64,000 nucleotides of DNA, from NCBI GenBank assembly GCA_027186245.1, contig CP114495.1, forward strand, positions 4,851,001-4,915,000. Direction: 5' to 3'. Positions 1 to 11,562 of this stretch are shown piece by piece. Every line of letters starts with the position of its first letter. Position 1 is the stretch's first letter. This stretch comes from Coriaria nepalensis. Lineage: Eukaryota > Streptophyta > Magnoliopsida > Cucurbitales > Coriariaceae. The translations under genes and the position numbers were made by a program. Below the pieces are notes generated by a model. It was given only the letters and a program-made list of their open reading frames with translations. It did no database searches and was not told where the DNA came from.

Positions 1-235
1 CATTTGATCTCTTTTTCTCATGTCAACCACAAAACCCATCTCATCTTCGTCGTACAAATAACTCTTACCTAATTCCTATTGATACATGAGAACGGGAACA
101 GCGGTGCACCCATTGCTCCCAAGTCCTAAATTCCTAAATTCCTAATATAAGGATTACATTTGGAAAAATTAAAAACATTCGATTAGAGAGATGCAATCAA
201 AATTTGTGTTGTTCCCACCCCAACAGGAACTTTAT

Positions 236-2348
236 CTAAGCAATGGGAATTTTGGGTTCGCCTAGATTCATAAAGGCCTCTGCTCGAGCCATTCGTGCAG
301 CAGCAGCATTCCAAGACACAAGATTCTCCATAAACACGTTCACATACTTCACTCTCTCATTCTGTTTAGTTTCAACATTTCATGTGCCAAAAAAATTTTA
401 AAAAAAGATCATGGTCCAGGTTAAACATATCATAGTAGAAGTGAGGAATGAGAAGAAGAAACAAAGAAGATCCTTATATATATACTAACCTTGTGATCCA
501 GATAATAAGCATGCTCCCATATATCCAAGCTGATAATGGGCTGCACAAAGAAAATTAATAATAATAATAATAATAAAATAAGGAAAAAGATGAAAGTAAC
601 AAAAATTGAAGAGTAGGCACCATTTGGGTATATATTTGACTAAAATTCCATTTTCAACTATATACCCAAATGGAGCCAAAGGAAACGAAGAAACTTGTGG
701 TTTATAGTATTGGAAGGAAATATTCATGGTCTATTCTTACTATATCATCCCACACAAGTGGGTTTATGGCGTTTAAAGTTTTGATCACTGCAAGATGTTT
801 CTCTTTCCTCTTCACTGGAAAGGGGGAAAAAAATCATCTACTAATATATAACTGGATGCCAGAAAGAGCTCTTTCAGATACATATCATGTCACGAACATT
901 ATAGCAAATTGCGATTTCCATCTTAATGCATGGTACAAAGGTGAAACTTGAAAGATTTTGCATCACAATGCAAGTAAACATGATAAGGGTATCTTTTAAG
1001 AGTAGAGAGGAGGCCAACTATTACTACTTCATGAAACAAGACAGTGATTATTATTATTGTTATCTTAAAAACAGAAGATGGCACCAAAGCGGGAACTTAC
1101 AAACAAGCCAAACCCAGCCCGAGCCAAATAGTGTAAGAGCTGATTCCACAAAATTTTCCCTGAAATTTGAAAAAGAACCAAAATCTTTCTCAATCTGATC
1201 AAGAACACCTAATATTGGCATCTTCCCCCCTCCTGGTTCCATGGATTCCCAAAAGAAGTCATGATTCCACACCTGAAAAACGAGGAAAAAAAAACATATA
1301 CATATTGTATATAGATTTTTTTTTTTTTTTCATCTTTTACCTTTTTATTTTCGTACCATGTTGTAAGATATCTGAATGGAAAATTTGAAAAATACCTGAG
1401 CAGCATTGTTAAATTCAGGTAGTGGGTTCCCGTTATTATATGTTATCTTAACAAGTTCATCCAATGTGTAGCCATATAGTATATCATTTTTCCCCAGCTG
1501 TTTGTTCAGATTGTCGACATAATTACGATGATGCCCTCCCCAATGTATTCCCAATGTCCTTTCACTCATATACGGTTCTAATGCATCCTATGAAAAAAGA
1601 AAGAAGATCGAAGTTAGGAAAAAACAGATAGATATAATTTTGTAACATTGAAGCTTTGACAAAAAATTGGAGCTTGATTTTTACTCCTTTTTTTTTTTTC
1701 CCAGCTCCAAGACCCAGAAGTGATTGTATAGGTGTTTATGGTAATGCAATCAGAAAGCAGTTTTTAACAAACAAAACCCCAGTTTGAATCTAATTTAACA
1801 ATTAATTTTTATCTACTCTTCTAAAAAAAAGTCTTTTGCATAATATCTATCTAAGGGGTCTATTTGGATAGACTTGTCAAATGATAGTTTATGGTTAAAA
1901 ACAAGTTTAGACTCACAAAATCTGGATTATACTATGTAATCAAATTCTATGTTCAACCGCCTAGTCGCTTAATGAAATGGACAATCTAAGCTTCAACCCA
2001 AAAACCAGTTCCAAAATGAGTAAAGCAAACTGGAACCACTAACTCACAAGTTTATAAGGAGGCGTTTTCAAACCATAGTAAGCAACAATCTTCTTCTTCA
2101 AGGCTCTTTGGGAACCATGAGACTTTCTTGTATGCAACTTGTTCTAAGAAATGCAAACATATTAACCAAGTATCATTAAATGAAGGAATCCATCCAAACT
2201 CAATAATAATTAACATAGGAATGCAGCAGATAACTACTCATTTATGAGACAAAAATGTCAAAAAAAAAAAAAAATGCAAGATATATACCAGATGAGAAGG
2301 ATTAGGAAAATGCTTGTAGAAAGAACACATTAATATCATTTCTGCCAT
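236..2348 (-). CDS. FSD2: Iron superoxide dismutase, chloroplastic (FSD2-like), 7 exons
   Basis: The enzyme dismutates superoxide to H2O2 and O2, and family members of this type act in chloroplasts. Coding exons on the minus strand are 2289-2348, 2048-2143, 1396-1587, 1101-1272, 741-814, 490-540 and 236-361. They join in frame to 256 aa with a TAG stop at 236-238. Residues 1 to about 45 are basic and hydroxylated, as in a transit peptide. The Fe/Mn SOD core starts at about residue 53. Metal ligands are visible as H67 (GIHWGGHH), H120 (VWNHDFFW), D204 and H208 ([11 protein letters not shown]). Gln116 just before VWNH is the Fe-type position. The tail [18 protein letters not shown] resembles FSD2 rather than FSD1 or FSD3. 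All introns are GT-AG. A transit-peptide-free alternative start seems unlikely. Confidence in the family is very high and in the FSD2 subtype high. Confidence 0.93.
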
Positions 2349-2379
2349 GTATCTCTCCACTTTCTACATATTCATCATC

Positions 2380-2456
2380 TGCAATAATACTAATACTAAT
2401 AATAATAATTAATAATAATAATAATAATAAATAATAATAATAATAATACTAAATAT
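2380..2456. repeat. (AAT)n microsatellite upstream of FSD2
   Basis: Imperfect AAT/ACT trinucleotide run, about 25 units with a few interruptions. It lies roughly 30-100 bases upstream of the FSD2 start codon, so it sits in the 5'UTR or core promoter. Confidence 0.85.
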
Positions 2457-3479
2457 GAGGTTATTTATTTAATTTTTTAAATCCATTAAATATTATTATT
2501 CATATCATTGTTATATTAAAAGAGGAGAAATAAATTTATTTATATTAACTAATCAATCGTGAATACTTTTTACAAATTTGGACCTTTAGTTAATTTTGTT
2601 CACATTCTTTAAGAATTGTTTTTGGGCAAGAATGTATACTTACTTAGCTTATTAAGGTAGTCTGGTTCTACATGATCTGAAACATAAATTTTGATAAAAA
2701 AAATTAAGTTGACTTTAGTTTTCATAGAATCATAAACTTAAATTGTGTGACCAAAAAATTTGCTATTAAAATATATCAAATCACGTATATAATTATAATA
2801 TAAGGTTTTAAGTTTAAGTATGTAATTTTCTCATGCATCAATTTTTAAGTTTCTATGCACATTACATGTTAAATTATATATCCCTGCTTTTTAAAATATA
2901 TTTATTCCATAATATATTCAGTATCAAATACAAATTAATAAATTCCTAAAATGGTATATGAATTTTTTTGTGCAACTCACCAAACTAAAAGTTAATGTAT
3001 TATATAGTTTTCAATTTAAATCTAAACTTTAAAATTAAAAAAAAAAAAAAAAAACTATTTAAAATTTGTAAAATCTAACTTATATTATGTGAGTGATTTA
3101 TTAAAACGATATTATGTTAGGGTATATTGTAAACATAATTTTTAATAATCCGTAAAAATAGTAAATAATAAATAGTAAAATTAGGAATTGTATTGCAGAA
3201 AATATAGATATAGCAGTGTAGAATTTACAGGAAATTGATTGTAGAAAATAGTAAGAATAGTAGTGCAAAAACTGTAAGATTGTAGAACAATAATGCTGAA
3301 ACTGTAAAATAGTAACCAAACATAAACTATTAATAGACTATGGATTTGAATTTGTAATCATAGACCGTTAAAATAACATATAAATCATATTCTAAATATT
3401 AAAAAAAAATATATAAACCGATTTCTTAATAATATAAAATACAACCAGAATATAGAAAGAATAAATTTACAAATTGAAA
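2457..3479. other. AT-rich intergenic DNA
   Basis: Promoter side of FSD2. Very AT-rich, with a poly-A run at about 3038-3054 and, at 3130-3320, a cluster of loosely repeated phrases built on GTAAAATAGTA / TGTAGAA. I see no coding similarity; the short minus-strand frame here is low complexity. Confidence 0.6.
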
Positions 3480-3907
3480 TGACGGTAGGAAAAATTATCT
3501 AAAGTTTGTGGAAGCTCATAATTTTCTTAAAACAGATTAGTATCGAAAGTTATACGATGTCTATCTCCCGAGATACAACGGATTATGAATTATATGGTTG
3601 CACCACCACCAATTCCGGCGAACTTGCTTATATCTGAACGTTATCACACTGAATCCTAAGAACTCTAGAGAGGAAATGAAATCTGAGAAAGATGGTTGAT
3701 TTTCGTTGTGAAATTTCCAAATGGAAAATGCTATTATATAGCATTTCAAGTGAGGGTAGTTACGATGAATTAATCATATATTAATTCAGGAGTTACCACT
3801 AGATTAATCATAAATTAATTTGTTCATTACATAAAATTAAAATCGGGATTAAACCGAGTTACGAAATTTATCATTCAAATTTAATTATTTTCTAATAATC
3901 CTCCACA
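3480..3907 (-). repeat. Probable 3' LTR of a Ty1/Copia element
   Basis: Read on the minus strand it begins TGTGGAGGATTATTAG at 3907, the typical TG start of a plant Copia LTR. It follows the expected pol 3' end and a noncoding spacer, and it contains a TATA-like CTATATAATAGC. The far boundary (about 3480) is a guess, because no clean CA end or target duplication was resolved. Confidence 0.5.
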
Positions 3908-4462
3908 TGAATAAAAATTGACAGAATAATTAAAACATATGTTTCTTACCTCAAAATGTTTTCCGACCTGGTGACAGTATTCAACGGATCGAAACCTATA
4001 TAGAATATATAAACATCAGCTTTTGAACCTTCCCTTATAAAGGTATATTGACTTTGCTAGCTGCTTAGTAGACATGTTTTTTTAACTATTTTGTCATTCA
4101 TGTAAATGATAACAAACTTCACACATGAATTTTTCCTAATACAGTTAAGTTCTGAATGTCATTTTCATTTTAGCCTTGAACGTCTACCTGGTTCTACAAA
4201 GTTAAAAGGAATTAAGCCCACGTCAATTTCCTTAGAAGCGGCCTACTTCTCTCTCACATAATTGATTATTAGTTAAGAGTAACCCATTTTACTTTATTCG
4301 AATTTCCCGACACATAAGAATCATTAAAAACTTCCTCTTTTGAGTATCATTGTTTCATCATAGGAATGGATTGAGATTGAGTCTTTATAACTAAGTTGTC
4401 CCTTTGAACTTAGATATTGGGATTTTCAGCCAACTAAGTTAAGTTTTTATTATATTGACTTA

Positions 4463-4565
4463 TTATTTTATAGGCTTTAAGTCTATTTCCCTCGATAACT
4501 TTTCAACTAACTCTCTATTTGACCATTTAGTTAGCAGGTTCATAATGTTATCCATAGATAACTCT
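4463..4565 (-). pseudogene. Copia polyprotein C-terminal fragment (RNase H end)
   Basis: The last 31 codons of a Copia pol are readable from ATG at 4555 to TAA at 4463. The peptide contains LLTKWSNRELVEKLSREIDL followed by KPIK, which matches the usual RNase H tail (DPLTKGLxRELVEKxSRxMGLKPI). Upstream pol is missing because the sequence switches to an hAT terminus at about 4566. The interval 3908-4462 is the noncoding spacer between pol and LTR. This is a truncated relic. Confidence 0.7.
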
Positions 4566-4770
4566 AATTAGAGATGGCAATTAGGGCCGGACCGGTCGGC
4601 CCAACCCCATTCAGCCTGGCCCATTAAAGCCCATCCCACACCAGCACTCGCTCTATGCGAGTATGGGCTTGGCCCGGCCCATACACAAGCACGGCCCAAG
4701 TTTACATTATATACCCGCGGGCCAGCCCGTTTTTAAAACAGGTCACGAATCAGCCTGCGGATATGCGGGC
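4566..4770. mobile_element. Solo hAT-type transposon terminus (GC-rich)
   Basis: Starts ATTAGAGATGGCAATTAGGG and continues with a GC-rich, GGCCCGGCCC-laden stretch, a sharp composition change from the AT-rich surroundings. The same end appears in reverse complement at 42640-42838 next to an hAT transposase (GGATTGCCACCACTAAT). No transposase follows here; Helitron sequence begins immediately. It is either one end of a truncated element or a short non-autonomous copy. Confidence 0.6.
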
Positions 4771-4775
4771 TACCC

Positions 4776-6290
4776 GTTTTTAAGTGTATTAAAAAATACA
4801 ACCGGATACGTAATCTCTTGATCAACAACATCATATGTGGCTTTGCAAATCGAGTCCAAGTTGAGATATTCTTTAATCTCACCTCTTACCAATTCTAACA
4901 TGTAGTCATTGATTTCATCTACATTATCAGTTATTGGTGTTAGAATTGTCTGTTCCTTTAGATAATCTATATTTAATTGAGATCGCTGAAATAAAGGATA
5001 CGTGATGAAAACTATTTGCAAGATTGGATTGTTTGATTATCAAGAATGAATTCAATAGGAATCTTCACCTAGGATTCTTCATCTTCATTGTCTTTTGCAA
5101 TTGCGGGTAATATTCCATCGCCAATTTGTAAGACCCGTCTTTTAAAATGAGGTAGTCGACCTGGGGATACTATGCCCTCTCTTAATCTCGTGTTTTTTGT
5201 TAGAACAAAAACTCTACAAAAGTCCTAAATATAAGACCTATTTATTGATGATAAAAAGACATCATATATATTCCCTTTAAGAAAAACTTTTAATATTGTA
5301 TGAAAATTCATCCAAATAACATTATTGTTTCATCGAGAGGTTTGTTTCTATAACTTTTAATATATGTGGTCCATTGGCACTTCGTCCCATATTATTAAAC
5401 GTGCTAAACAAATAAGCTTAGCAAGTTGAAACTCTTATTTTATATTACAAGTTGAATGTTGCTAAGAATTAATAGTGATTTTGAATCTTGAGCAATAAAT
5501 GCGATCTCCAAAAAGTAAAAGAGCGGCTATACCCGATAATGCAATAAGAAGTACAATATCCTTCATTGATCGAAGTTTTGTGATTATTATGTTGTATAGA
5601 TATGTATTCCTAATTCCACCATGTCCATAAAAAAAAAAAATTCACCTTTTTTGAAATTTAATGACTCCATGACCGCACTATAAATATTCTTTTCATCTTC
5701 ATTAAGCCCTTGATACAATTTCTCATGTTCTAACTTCATCTCTTCTTGGTTGTATACCTGTTTTTCTCTAATTAAGCTATTATTAAGTTGTTTCATATGG
5801 TTTGGATCTCTAGCATTGGCATGGAGTCAAAGCTTTTAAAAGGTTTTCCATGTTGCATGAGTAACTTTTCTATCTCGAACAAAGTGCAGTTTTGTATTTG
5901 ATCTTTTGTCAATTCCAACTTTGGACGTTGAAATAAAAGGATTGGAGACTTCACAAAATTCCAAAATGGCAAGGGATTGGAGACTTCACAAAATAAAAGA
6001 ATGGTAACAAATAAATTTTGTGTTTGATCGAGAGCTGCCCAATGAGATGCTTTTAAGATTGCTTCTTTCCATTCTCTATGTCCACCTAATATGCCTAGTG
6101 CATAACATGCTGACTTGAAAGTTCCATGCGTAGCATTATTAATGGTTCATATTTCTTCATAACTTCATGGTCCACGAACGATATTAAGCAACATTCTTAT
6201 ATAACATAGTTCTTTAGAAATGGGGTGGGTATAATTTAGTCTTCCTACTATTTTTCCAAATTTTCTCGGCTTCCATGTCTTTTGTTGTTG
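4776..6290 (-). pseudogene. Helitron PIF1-like helicase remnant
   Basis: Minus-strand frames, broken by several frameshifts and stops, match the C-terminal PIF1 helicase of plant Helitrons in the right order. From high to low coordinates they are an RMLLNIVRGP-like block, NATHGTFKSACYALGILGG, TKDQIQNCTLFEIEKLLMQH, a degraded Walker A region (YGHGGIRNT, lysine lost) at about 5600, DIVLLIALSGIAALLLF at about 5530, LIIWDEVPM (Walker B) at about 5385, and ILTPITDNVDEINDYMLELV at about 4930. Neither Helitron terminus (5' TC, 3' hairpin-CTRR) was recognised. It is inactive. Confidence 0.82.
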
Positions 6291-6999
6291 ATCCTACACA
6301 AATTTGTTTCTCGGCTTCCATGTCGTTCTCGGGGTAAGATTGTTAACTATGAAGGCATTTGAAGACAAATGGTACAATTCTTACGAATAATCATGACTAT
6401 AATAGCAAAGGTGTACAAATCTTACTGAGTCAAAATAATTGTATAACTAATTGTGTAAAAAACCAATATATGCATTAACTTTCAGCCACCCTTTATAATT
6501 TAAAGTAACAAAGTGCAATATCAAAATATGAATCTAAAGTTAAAATGTGAATGAGAATTGTAAATGCATAATATATACACTTTATATAATGAAAAAAACA
6601 ATGTTGTATATGGCATGTTAATGGAAAAGCACGAAAGAGCAAAAAAGATTTCACTTGTAGAAAACAAAGGGAATTTCTCAAATTTTTTAGTGAAATAGAA
6701 ATTCTATAAATGGCAATGAAGCACTTTTTTTCGAGAGAGTGCAACCACAAACGAATAAAGATATATATCATCAACTATTAAATTAAATTATTTTAAACAG
6801 TGAAATATAATTCATGCCTACCTTTGTAAATGCATGCTTTATCAATGGTAGTAACACAAATGGTTTGTATCAAGCAGACATTTGCTCTGAAACTTAGAAG
6901 AAATTAGTAGAAAACTAATTACAATAACGGTCTCTATAATCTATACAGACGTTTGATCTATGTTTTTGTCTATATAAAAGATTTTAACAAGGGTTGCAT
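6291..6999. other. Intergenic, nothing recognised
   Basis: AT-rich sequence with no convincing coding frame. A short direct repeat TTTCTCGGCTTCCATGTC occurs at about 6266 and 6307, at the edge of the Helitron remnant. Confidence 0.5.
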
Positions 7000-7300
7000 C
7001 TAGTACAAAAAAGTACGAAGAGATAGGAGTGTAAGCTCTTCATTAACAGCGAAGCTCACGCCGATCCCAATCAGCCAACCCTCTCGGGACAAAGAAGAGA
7101 TAATCCCAATCAAGGATAACTCCATTACCGTCCTGGACACCTCAGTCGGGTAGGGCTTAGCGCTTGTGAAAGAATCCACATGGGTCGGCTCTGAAATTGT
7201 TGTTGCAGATGATGAGTATTTCAAACTCCTGGAATGGATCGAGTGATGGTGTGAAAGGCGCTGTAAGGGATTGAGTTTGGAGATGCATTTGGAGCACTAA
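7000..7300 (-). pseudogene. Fragment resembling glutamyl-tRNA reductase-binding protein (N-terminal part)
   Basis: The minus-strand peptide from about 7220 down contains PYPTEVSRTVMELSLIGIIS followed by SLSREGWLIGIGVSFAV. This fits the start of the FMN-binding split-barrel domain of the plastid protein that binds glutamyl-tRNA reductase (family pattern EVSRTIMELSSVGTLSTL...GWPLGxGVRFAVD). An upstream frame with MHLQTQSLTAPFTPS lies in a different register, implying a frameshift at about 7225. The rest of the domain is absent and no intron structure is visible. I infer a truncated, probably duplicated pseudogene. Family recognition is from memory and moderately sure. Confidence 0.5.
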
Positions 7301-7639
7301 GAGGGAGAGACGAATATCGGCTACGAAGATTCTGAAGGCCACGTAAAATGCTACAATGTGCTGAGAGTTACAAATTGTTTTTATGCCCAGGAGCTTGGAA
7401 TGCGAAAACGCTTTTAACAATTGCCCACGAAGAAGCCGACTTTTGTAATTGTTTACAATCTACGAGGGTAATTTTGGAAAAACATGACCAAAAAGGCCGA
7501 CATGATAAAAAAATTAGTTACCACTTATGTCCCAAAATTAGTTTTCATATTATATTATATTTAATAAAATGTAAAAAAAAAAAAAAAAGAAATTCAGAAA
7601 TGTTGCCATTCACATAAACCGTCATTATTTCCCAAAAAT

Positions 7640-8637
7640 GGGTACGTGCATTGTTCTTCTTCCGATGTTCCGCCCCATAGTCAGACTTCAGAAAAACCCC
7701 TGCTCTTCAAATTCCTTTCTCCCTCCCATCTCTCTCTACTGAACACAAATCCCTTTTTCCAGGTACCTTAAATTTCTCTCTTAACCTCCTAAAATTTTAC
7801 TTTCTACGCCATTTTTGACCTAATTTCTTCATCACTTGCAGTCCCCCTTCCCACTTCATGAATTTTTCCCTTACTCTTAACTTGAAACAGCCTTTTTTTT
7901 TTTCTTGTTTTTTTTTATTTCCTCGTAATTTTTGTTTTTTTTTTTTATTTCAAGAGATGCATTGTTTGAGCTCGTTGGTTTCTTATGATAATAATGTATT
8001 AGCTTTCTCTTAACCTTCTGGGTTTACTTTGATCTTATTATTGTTTTTTATTTGGGCATTTCTACGTGCTTATAATTAGGGTTTTCAGAACTGTGCTCTT
8101 GGAATTTGTATTCTGTTTTCTTTCCCCCTATTTCATCATTTGCTCGTTCAACTACTGGAGTTAAGGATCATGCTTCGATGCTATTTTGCTCTTGGAAATG
8201 GACTTCACTTCTAATAATCGTTTAAATATATATATAGATATATGTTGGTGGAGGGACCATGTGATTTTGTCACCTCATGGATGGAAAGGCTGCGTGAAGT
8301 AATGGTTTGAAGGATAATTGAAGATATATTCCAGTTTACACACTTGTCATCAATATGACAATAACTTATTAAATTTCATTAGCATTTTCTTGACTAAACC
8401 TTTCTTTTTTCTGTTTATAATTGTGTTCAGTGTTTTAGTATTTTCATTGTATTAAGTAAGTTGTCAATTTGGCTTGAGCAGGTGAACATAAAGTTTGTGG
8501 CGCTTATCTTGATTTGTGAGCTGGAAAGCCCATGGGTTGAAGATCTTGGAAGTTGACCCGTACTTGCAATGGGCTGCTGATGTAGATCCAATAAACTGCT
8601 TTGAAGCTGTTTGAGTTGAGCTGTTTCTGGATTGACG
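7640..8637 (+). promoter_or_regulatory. 5'UTR of the J-domain gene, with a 5'UTR intron
   Basis: A pyrimidine-rich leader ends in TTTTTCCAG at 7762. A GTACCTT donor at 7763 and a TTGAGCAG acceptor ending at 8481 define a 719-base intron of typical plant T-rich composition. The second leader exon (8482-8637) joins directly to the start codon. The true transcription start is unknown. Confidence 0.6.
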
Positions 8638-11562
8638 ATGGATTGTAATAAGGAAGATGCCATCAAGGCCAAGGAAGTGGCTGAGACAAGGATGCAAAGC
8701 AAGGATTTTTCAGGGGCACGTAACATGGTTCTCAAGGCTCAACGTCTATATCCTCAAATGGAAAATGTGACGCAGATGCTGATGGTTTGTGAAGTGCATT
8801 GCTCTTCTGAGACGTTTTTTGGGAATGAGATGGATTGGTATGGAATCCTTCAAATTCAGCAAACTGCTGATGAAGCAACTATCAAGAAGCAGTATAGGAA
8901 GTTTGCTCTTCTACTTCATCCGGACAAAAACAAATTCCCTGGTGCAGAAGCTGCTTTTAAGTTAATTGGTGAAGCACAGAGAGTGCTTTTGGACCAAGGT
9001 AAACGATCCTTGCATGATATGAGACGTAAACAATCAGTACCTTGTCCGGGCCCACAGAAACCCAGTTCAAACAACAATGTTGGGGTTCAAAGCCAGTTTA
9101 GGAGCAATATTACAATCCCTAAACCTCCATACCAGAAGCCACGACAACAGCAGCAAGCTCATCCTCAACCAGGATTCCCAAATGTTAACCGTGATACTTT
9201 CTGGACTGCCTGCCCATTTTGTTCGGTAAAATATGAGTATTATAAAATGGTTCTTAATAGATCTCTTGATTGTCAAAACTGCAAGAAGAACTTTACGGCA
9301 TATGATATGAACATGGTAGGTCCTCAGCCTACTACTAATTTTGATCATCCAGCATTTTCCCAGCAAGCTAACTTGAGTAAGGGTTCTTACAAGGCAGGGG
9401 TTGCATCTCAGGGAAATTTTCCAGCTCAGAAACCTAAATCAGAGCCTTCTCAGGCAATGGATAGCCCATCTAAACATGTTTCAGAAAAGGTGAATGGTAA
9501 GAGGAAGAAGCAGACACAAAAACACAGTGAAAGTGAAAGTTCTGATATTGGAACTAGCTCTGATGAGTCTGAGGATGATTTGGTCATTAATGATGAGGAT
9601 GGTGGTCTTAAAGGTGGACCGGATATCAATTGCTCTGGAGATCAGAAACCACGCAGATCTACACGGCGAAAGCAGCAAGTTTCTTACAAAGAAAATTTAA
9701 GTGATGAGGAAGATCTTGTGAGCCCTATAAAAAAATCCAAAAGTAATGGATCATCCAACACTACTACTGATGAGGACAATGGAGGGGCATCTAAACGAGA
9801 GGTGTCTGAAAACACTGAGCAACTAGACTTTTCTGCTAATGTGATGAGGGAAAATTTGAAGGGGGTGAACCCAAAAGAAATTGGTTGCTATGAGAGGAGC
9901 TTACATAATAATGGTGATAAGGATGAGTGTAAGAAAAGTTCTTCTGCTTCTCATGATAAATCCAATTCAGATTCAGACTCTGAAAATCCTGTCCCAGAAT
10001 TTTATCAATATTCCGATCCAGATTTTAGTGACTTTGAGAAGGAGAGGAAAAAAGAGTGCTTTGAAAATGGGCAAATCTGGGCTGCTTATGATACTGTTGA
10101 TGGGATGCCCAGATTCTATTCTCTGATAAAGAAAGTGTTTTCTTCTCCTGGGTTTAAGGTTCGGGTAATCTGGCTAGAGGCGAAGCCAGATGTTGAGGAT
10201 GAAATCAAATGGGTTGACAGGGAATTGCCTGTTTCTTGTGGTAAGTTTGAACTGGGAAGCTCTGATATTACAGAAGATAAACCTATGTTCTCTCATTTGG
10301 TTTCATGTGAAGTGGGCGACAGTGGAGATTACATAGTATATCCAAGAAAGGGAGAAACTTGGGCCCTATTTAAGAACTGGGATATGAAGTGGAACTGTGA
10401 TGAAGATTGTACTAATCGTAAATATGAATATGAATTCGTTGAGATTTTGTCAGATTATAATGAGAATATTGGTGTAAATGTTGCCTTATTAGTGAAGGTG
10501 AAAGGCTTTTCATGTCTTTTCTGCCGATCTATTGAGAAAGCAAAGGAGAATTTTCAAGTCCCAGCTAGTGAACTATTCAGATTCTCCCACAAGGCTCCTT
10601 CCTTCAAATTGACGGGCAAGGAAAGAGAAGACGTGCCTGAAGGATCTTTTGAACTTGACCCTGCTGCTCTTCCTTCCAATTTCGAAGAAGTTTCCATTCC
10701 CATTGTTTCAGAAGGGAAGGTGGCCAATACTAATGCTGACTCTTGTTCTGATGAAGTTAAGTCTATGATGTGGTCTAATGAAAGAAATGAATTCACTTCC
10801 AAAGACAATTTCAGTGCTAGTCCTAGTTCAAATTCAGAGGCTTATGAGATACCAAATCCAGAATTCCATAATTTTGATGAAGATAAATCACCTGATAAGT
10901 TCCAGGCTAACCAAATCTGGGCTCTTTACAGTGATGAAGATGGATTGCCAAAGTACTATGGTCTGATTAAGATGATCAAGTCAAAGCCACAATTTGAATT
11001 GAATCTAAAGTGGCTTGAACTAAGTATGCTTCCAAAAAACACCATTGGTTGGAATGATAAGAACATGCCAGTCGCTTGTGGGGTATTTAAAGCTGCAAAA
11101 ACTAAATTCCAGCCCTATGATTCTACTGTACCATTTTCACATTTAGTGAGAGCTGATCCTGTAAAGAGATCTACATTCTTAATCTCTCCTAAAAAGGGTG
11201 AGATTTGGGCATTGTATAGAAACTGGAGTGATGAAATCAAGTGCTGTGATTTGGGGAGTTGTGAATATGATATAGTTCAAGTCAGTAAAGAAGAAGAAGA
11301 TGATGATTTAAAAAAAGAAAAAAAGGATGATTTGCAGATAGAAGTTTCTGCTTTGGAACGTGTAGATGGTTTCAACTCTGTTTTCAAGACTCAAGTTAAA
11401 GATGGAAAACCTGTCATCATGGCAATTCCTCAGGTAGAGCTTCTTAGATTCTCACATCAGATTTCTGCCTTTTTGCTGACAGAAGAAAAGGGTGGTAGCC
11501 TTAGAGGCTTTTGGGAGCTTGATCCTTCTGCTTTGCCTATTCGGTTTTTCTCTCAGAGTTGA
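8638..11562 (+). CDS. J-domain protein with two DUF3444 domains (DnaJ co-chaperone-like), 974 aa
   Basis: Single-exon gene. I start at the ATG at 8638; the frame is open two codons further upstream only from a TTG. A J domain at about residues 66-130 (DWYGILQI...) carries an intact HPD motif at 94-96, so it should stimulate an Hsp70 ATPase. Residues of about 180-225 form a CPFC...CQNC zinc-finger-like segment. A long acidic, Ser-rich and Lys-rich linker with basic nuclear-localisation-like clusters follows. Two DUF3444 domains are visible at about 455-660 and 740-965, each with a GQIWAAY / NQIWALY start and a KGETWALFKNWD / KGEIWALYRNWS core. Plant proteins of this architecture are large J-proteins of unknown client, and nuclear location is an inference. 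It is intact. Confidence 0.93.
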   Translation: MDCNKEDAIKAKEVAETRMQSKDFSGARNMVLKAQRLYPQMENVTQMLMVCEVHCSSETFFGNEMDWYGILQIQQTADEATIKKQYRKFALLLHPDKNKFPGAEAAFKLIGEAQRVLLDQGKRSLHDMRRKQSVPCPGPQKPSSNNNVGVQSQFRSNITIPKPPYQKPRQQQQAHPQPGFPNVNRDTFWTACPFCSVKYEYYKMVLNRSLDCQNCKKNFTAYDMNMVGPQPTTNFDHPAFSQQANLSKGSYKAGVASQGNFPAQKPKSEPSQAMDSPSKHVSEKVNGKRKKQTQKHSESESSDIGTSSDESEDDLVINDEDGGLKGGPDINCSGDQKPRRSTRRKQQVSYKENLSDEEDLVSPIKKSKSNGSSNTTTDEDNGGASKREVSENTEQLDFSANVMRENLKGVNPKEIGCYERSLHNNGDKDECKKSSSASHDKSNSDSDSENPVPEFYQYSDPDFSDFEKERKKECFENGQIWAAYDTVDGMPRFYSLIKKVFSSPGFKVRVIWLEAKPDVEDEIKWVDRELPVSCGKFELGSSDITEDKPMFSHLVSCEVGDSGDYIVYPRKGETWALFKNWDMKWNCDEDCTNRKYEYEFVEILSDYNENIGVNVALLVKVKGFSCLFCRSIEKAKENFQVPASELFRFSHKAPSFKLTGKEREDVPEGSFELDPAALPSNFEEVSIPIVSEGKVANTNADSCSDEVKSMMWSNERNEFTSKDNFSASPSSNSEAYEIPNPEFHNFDEDKSPDKFQANQIWALYSDEDGLPKYYGLIKMIKSKPQFELNLKWLELSMLPKNTIGWNDKNMPVACGVFKAAKTKFQPYDSTVPFSHLVRADPVKRSTFLISPKKGEIWALYRNWSDEIKCCDLGSCEYDIVQVSKEEEDDDLKKEKKDDLQIEVSALERVDGFNSVFKTQVKDGKPVIMAIPQVELLRFSHQISAFLLTEEKGGSLRGFWELDPSALPIRFFSQS

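Noticed and set aside
8632..8637. Start of the J-protein reading frame two codons upstream
   Set aside because: The upstream codons are TTG and ACG; the first ATG is at 8638 and gives the family-like N-terminus MDCNKEDAIKAK.
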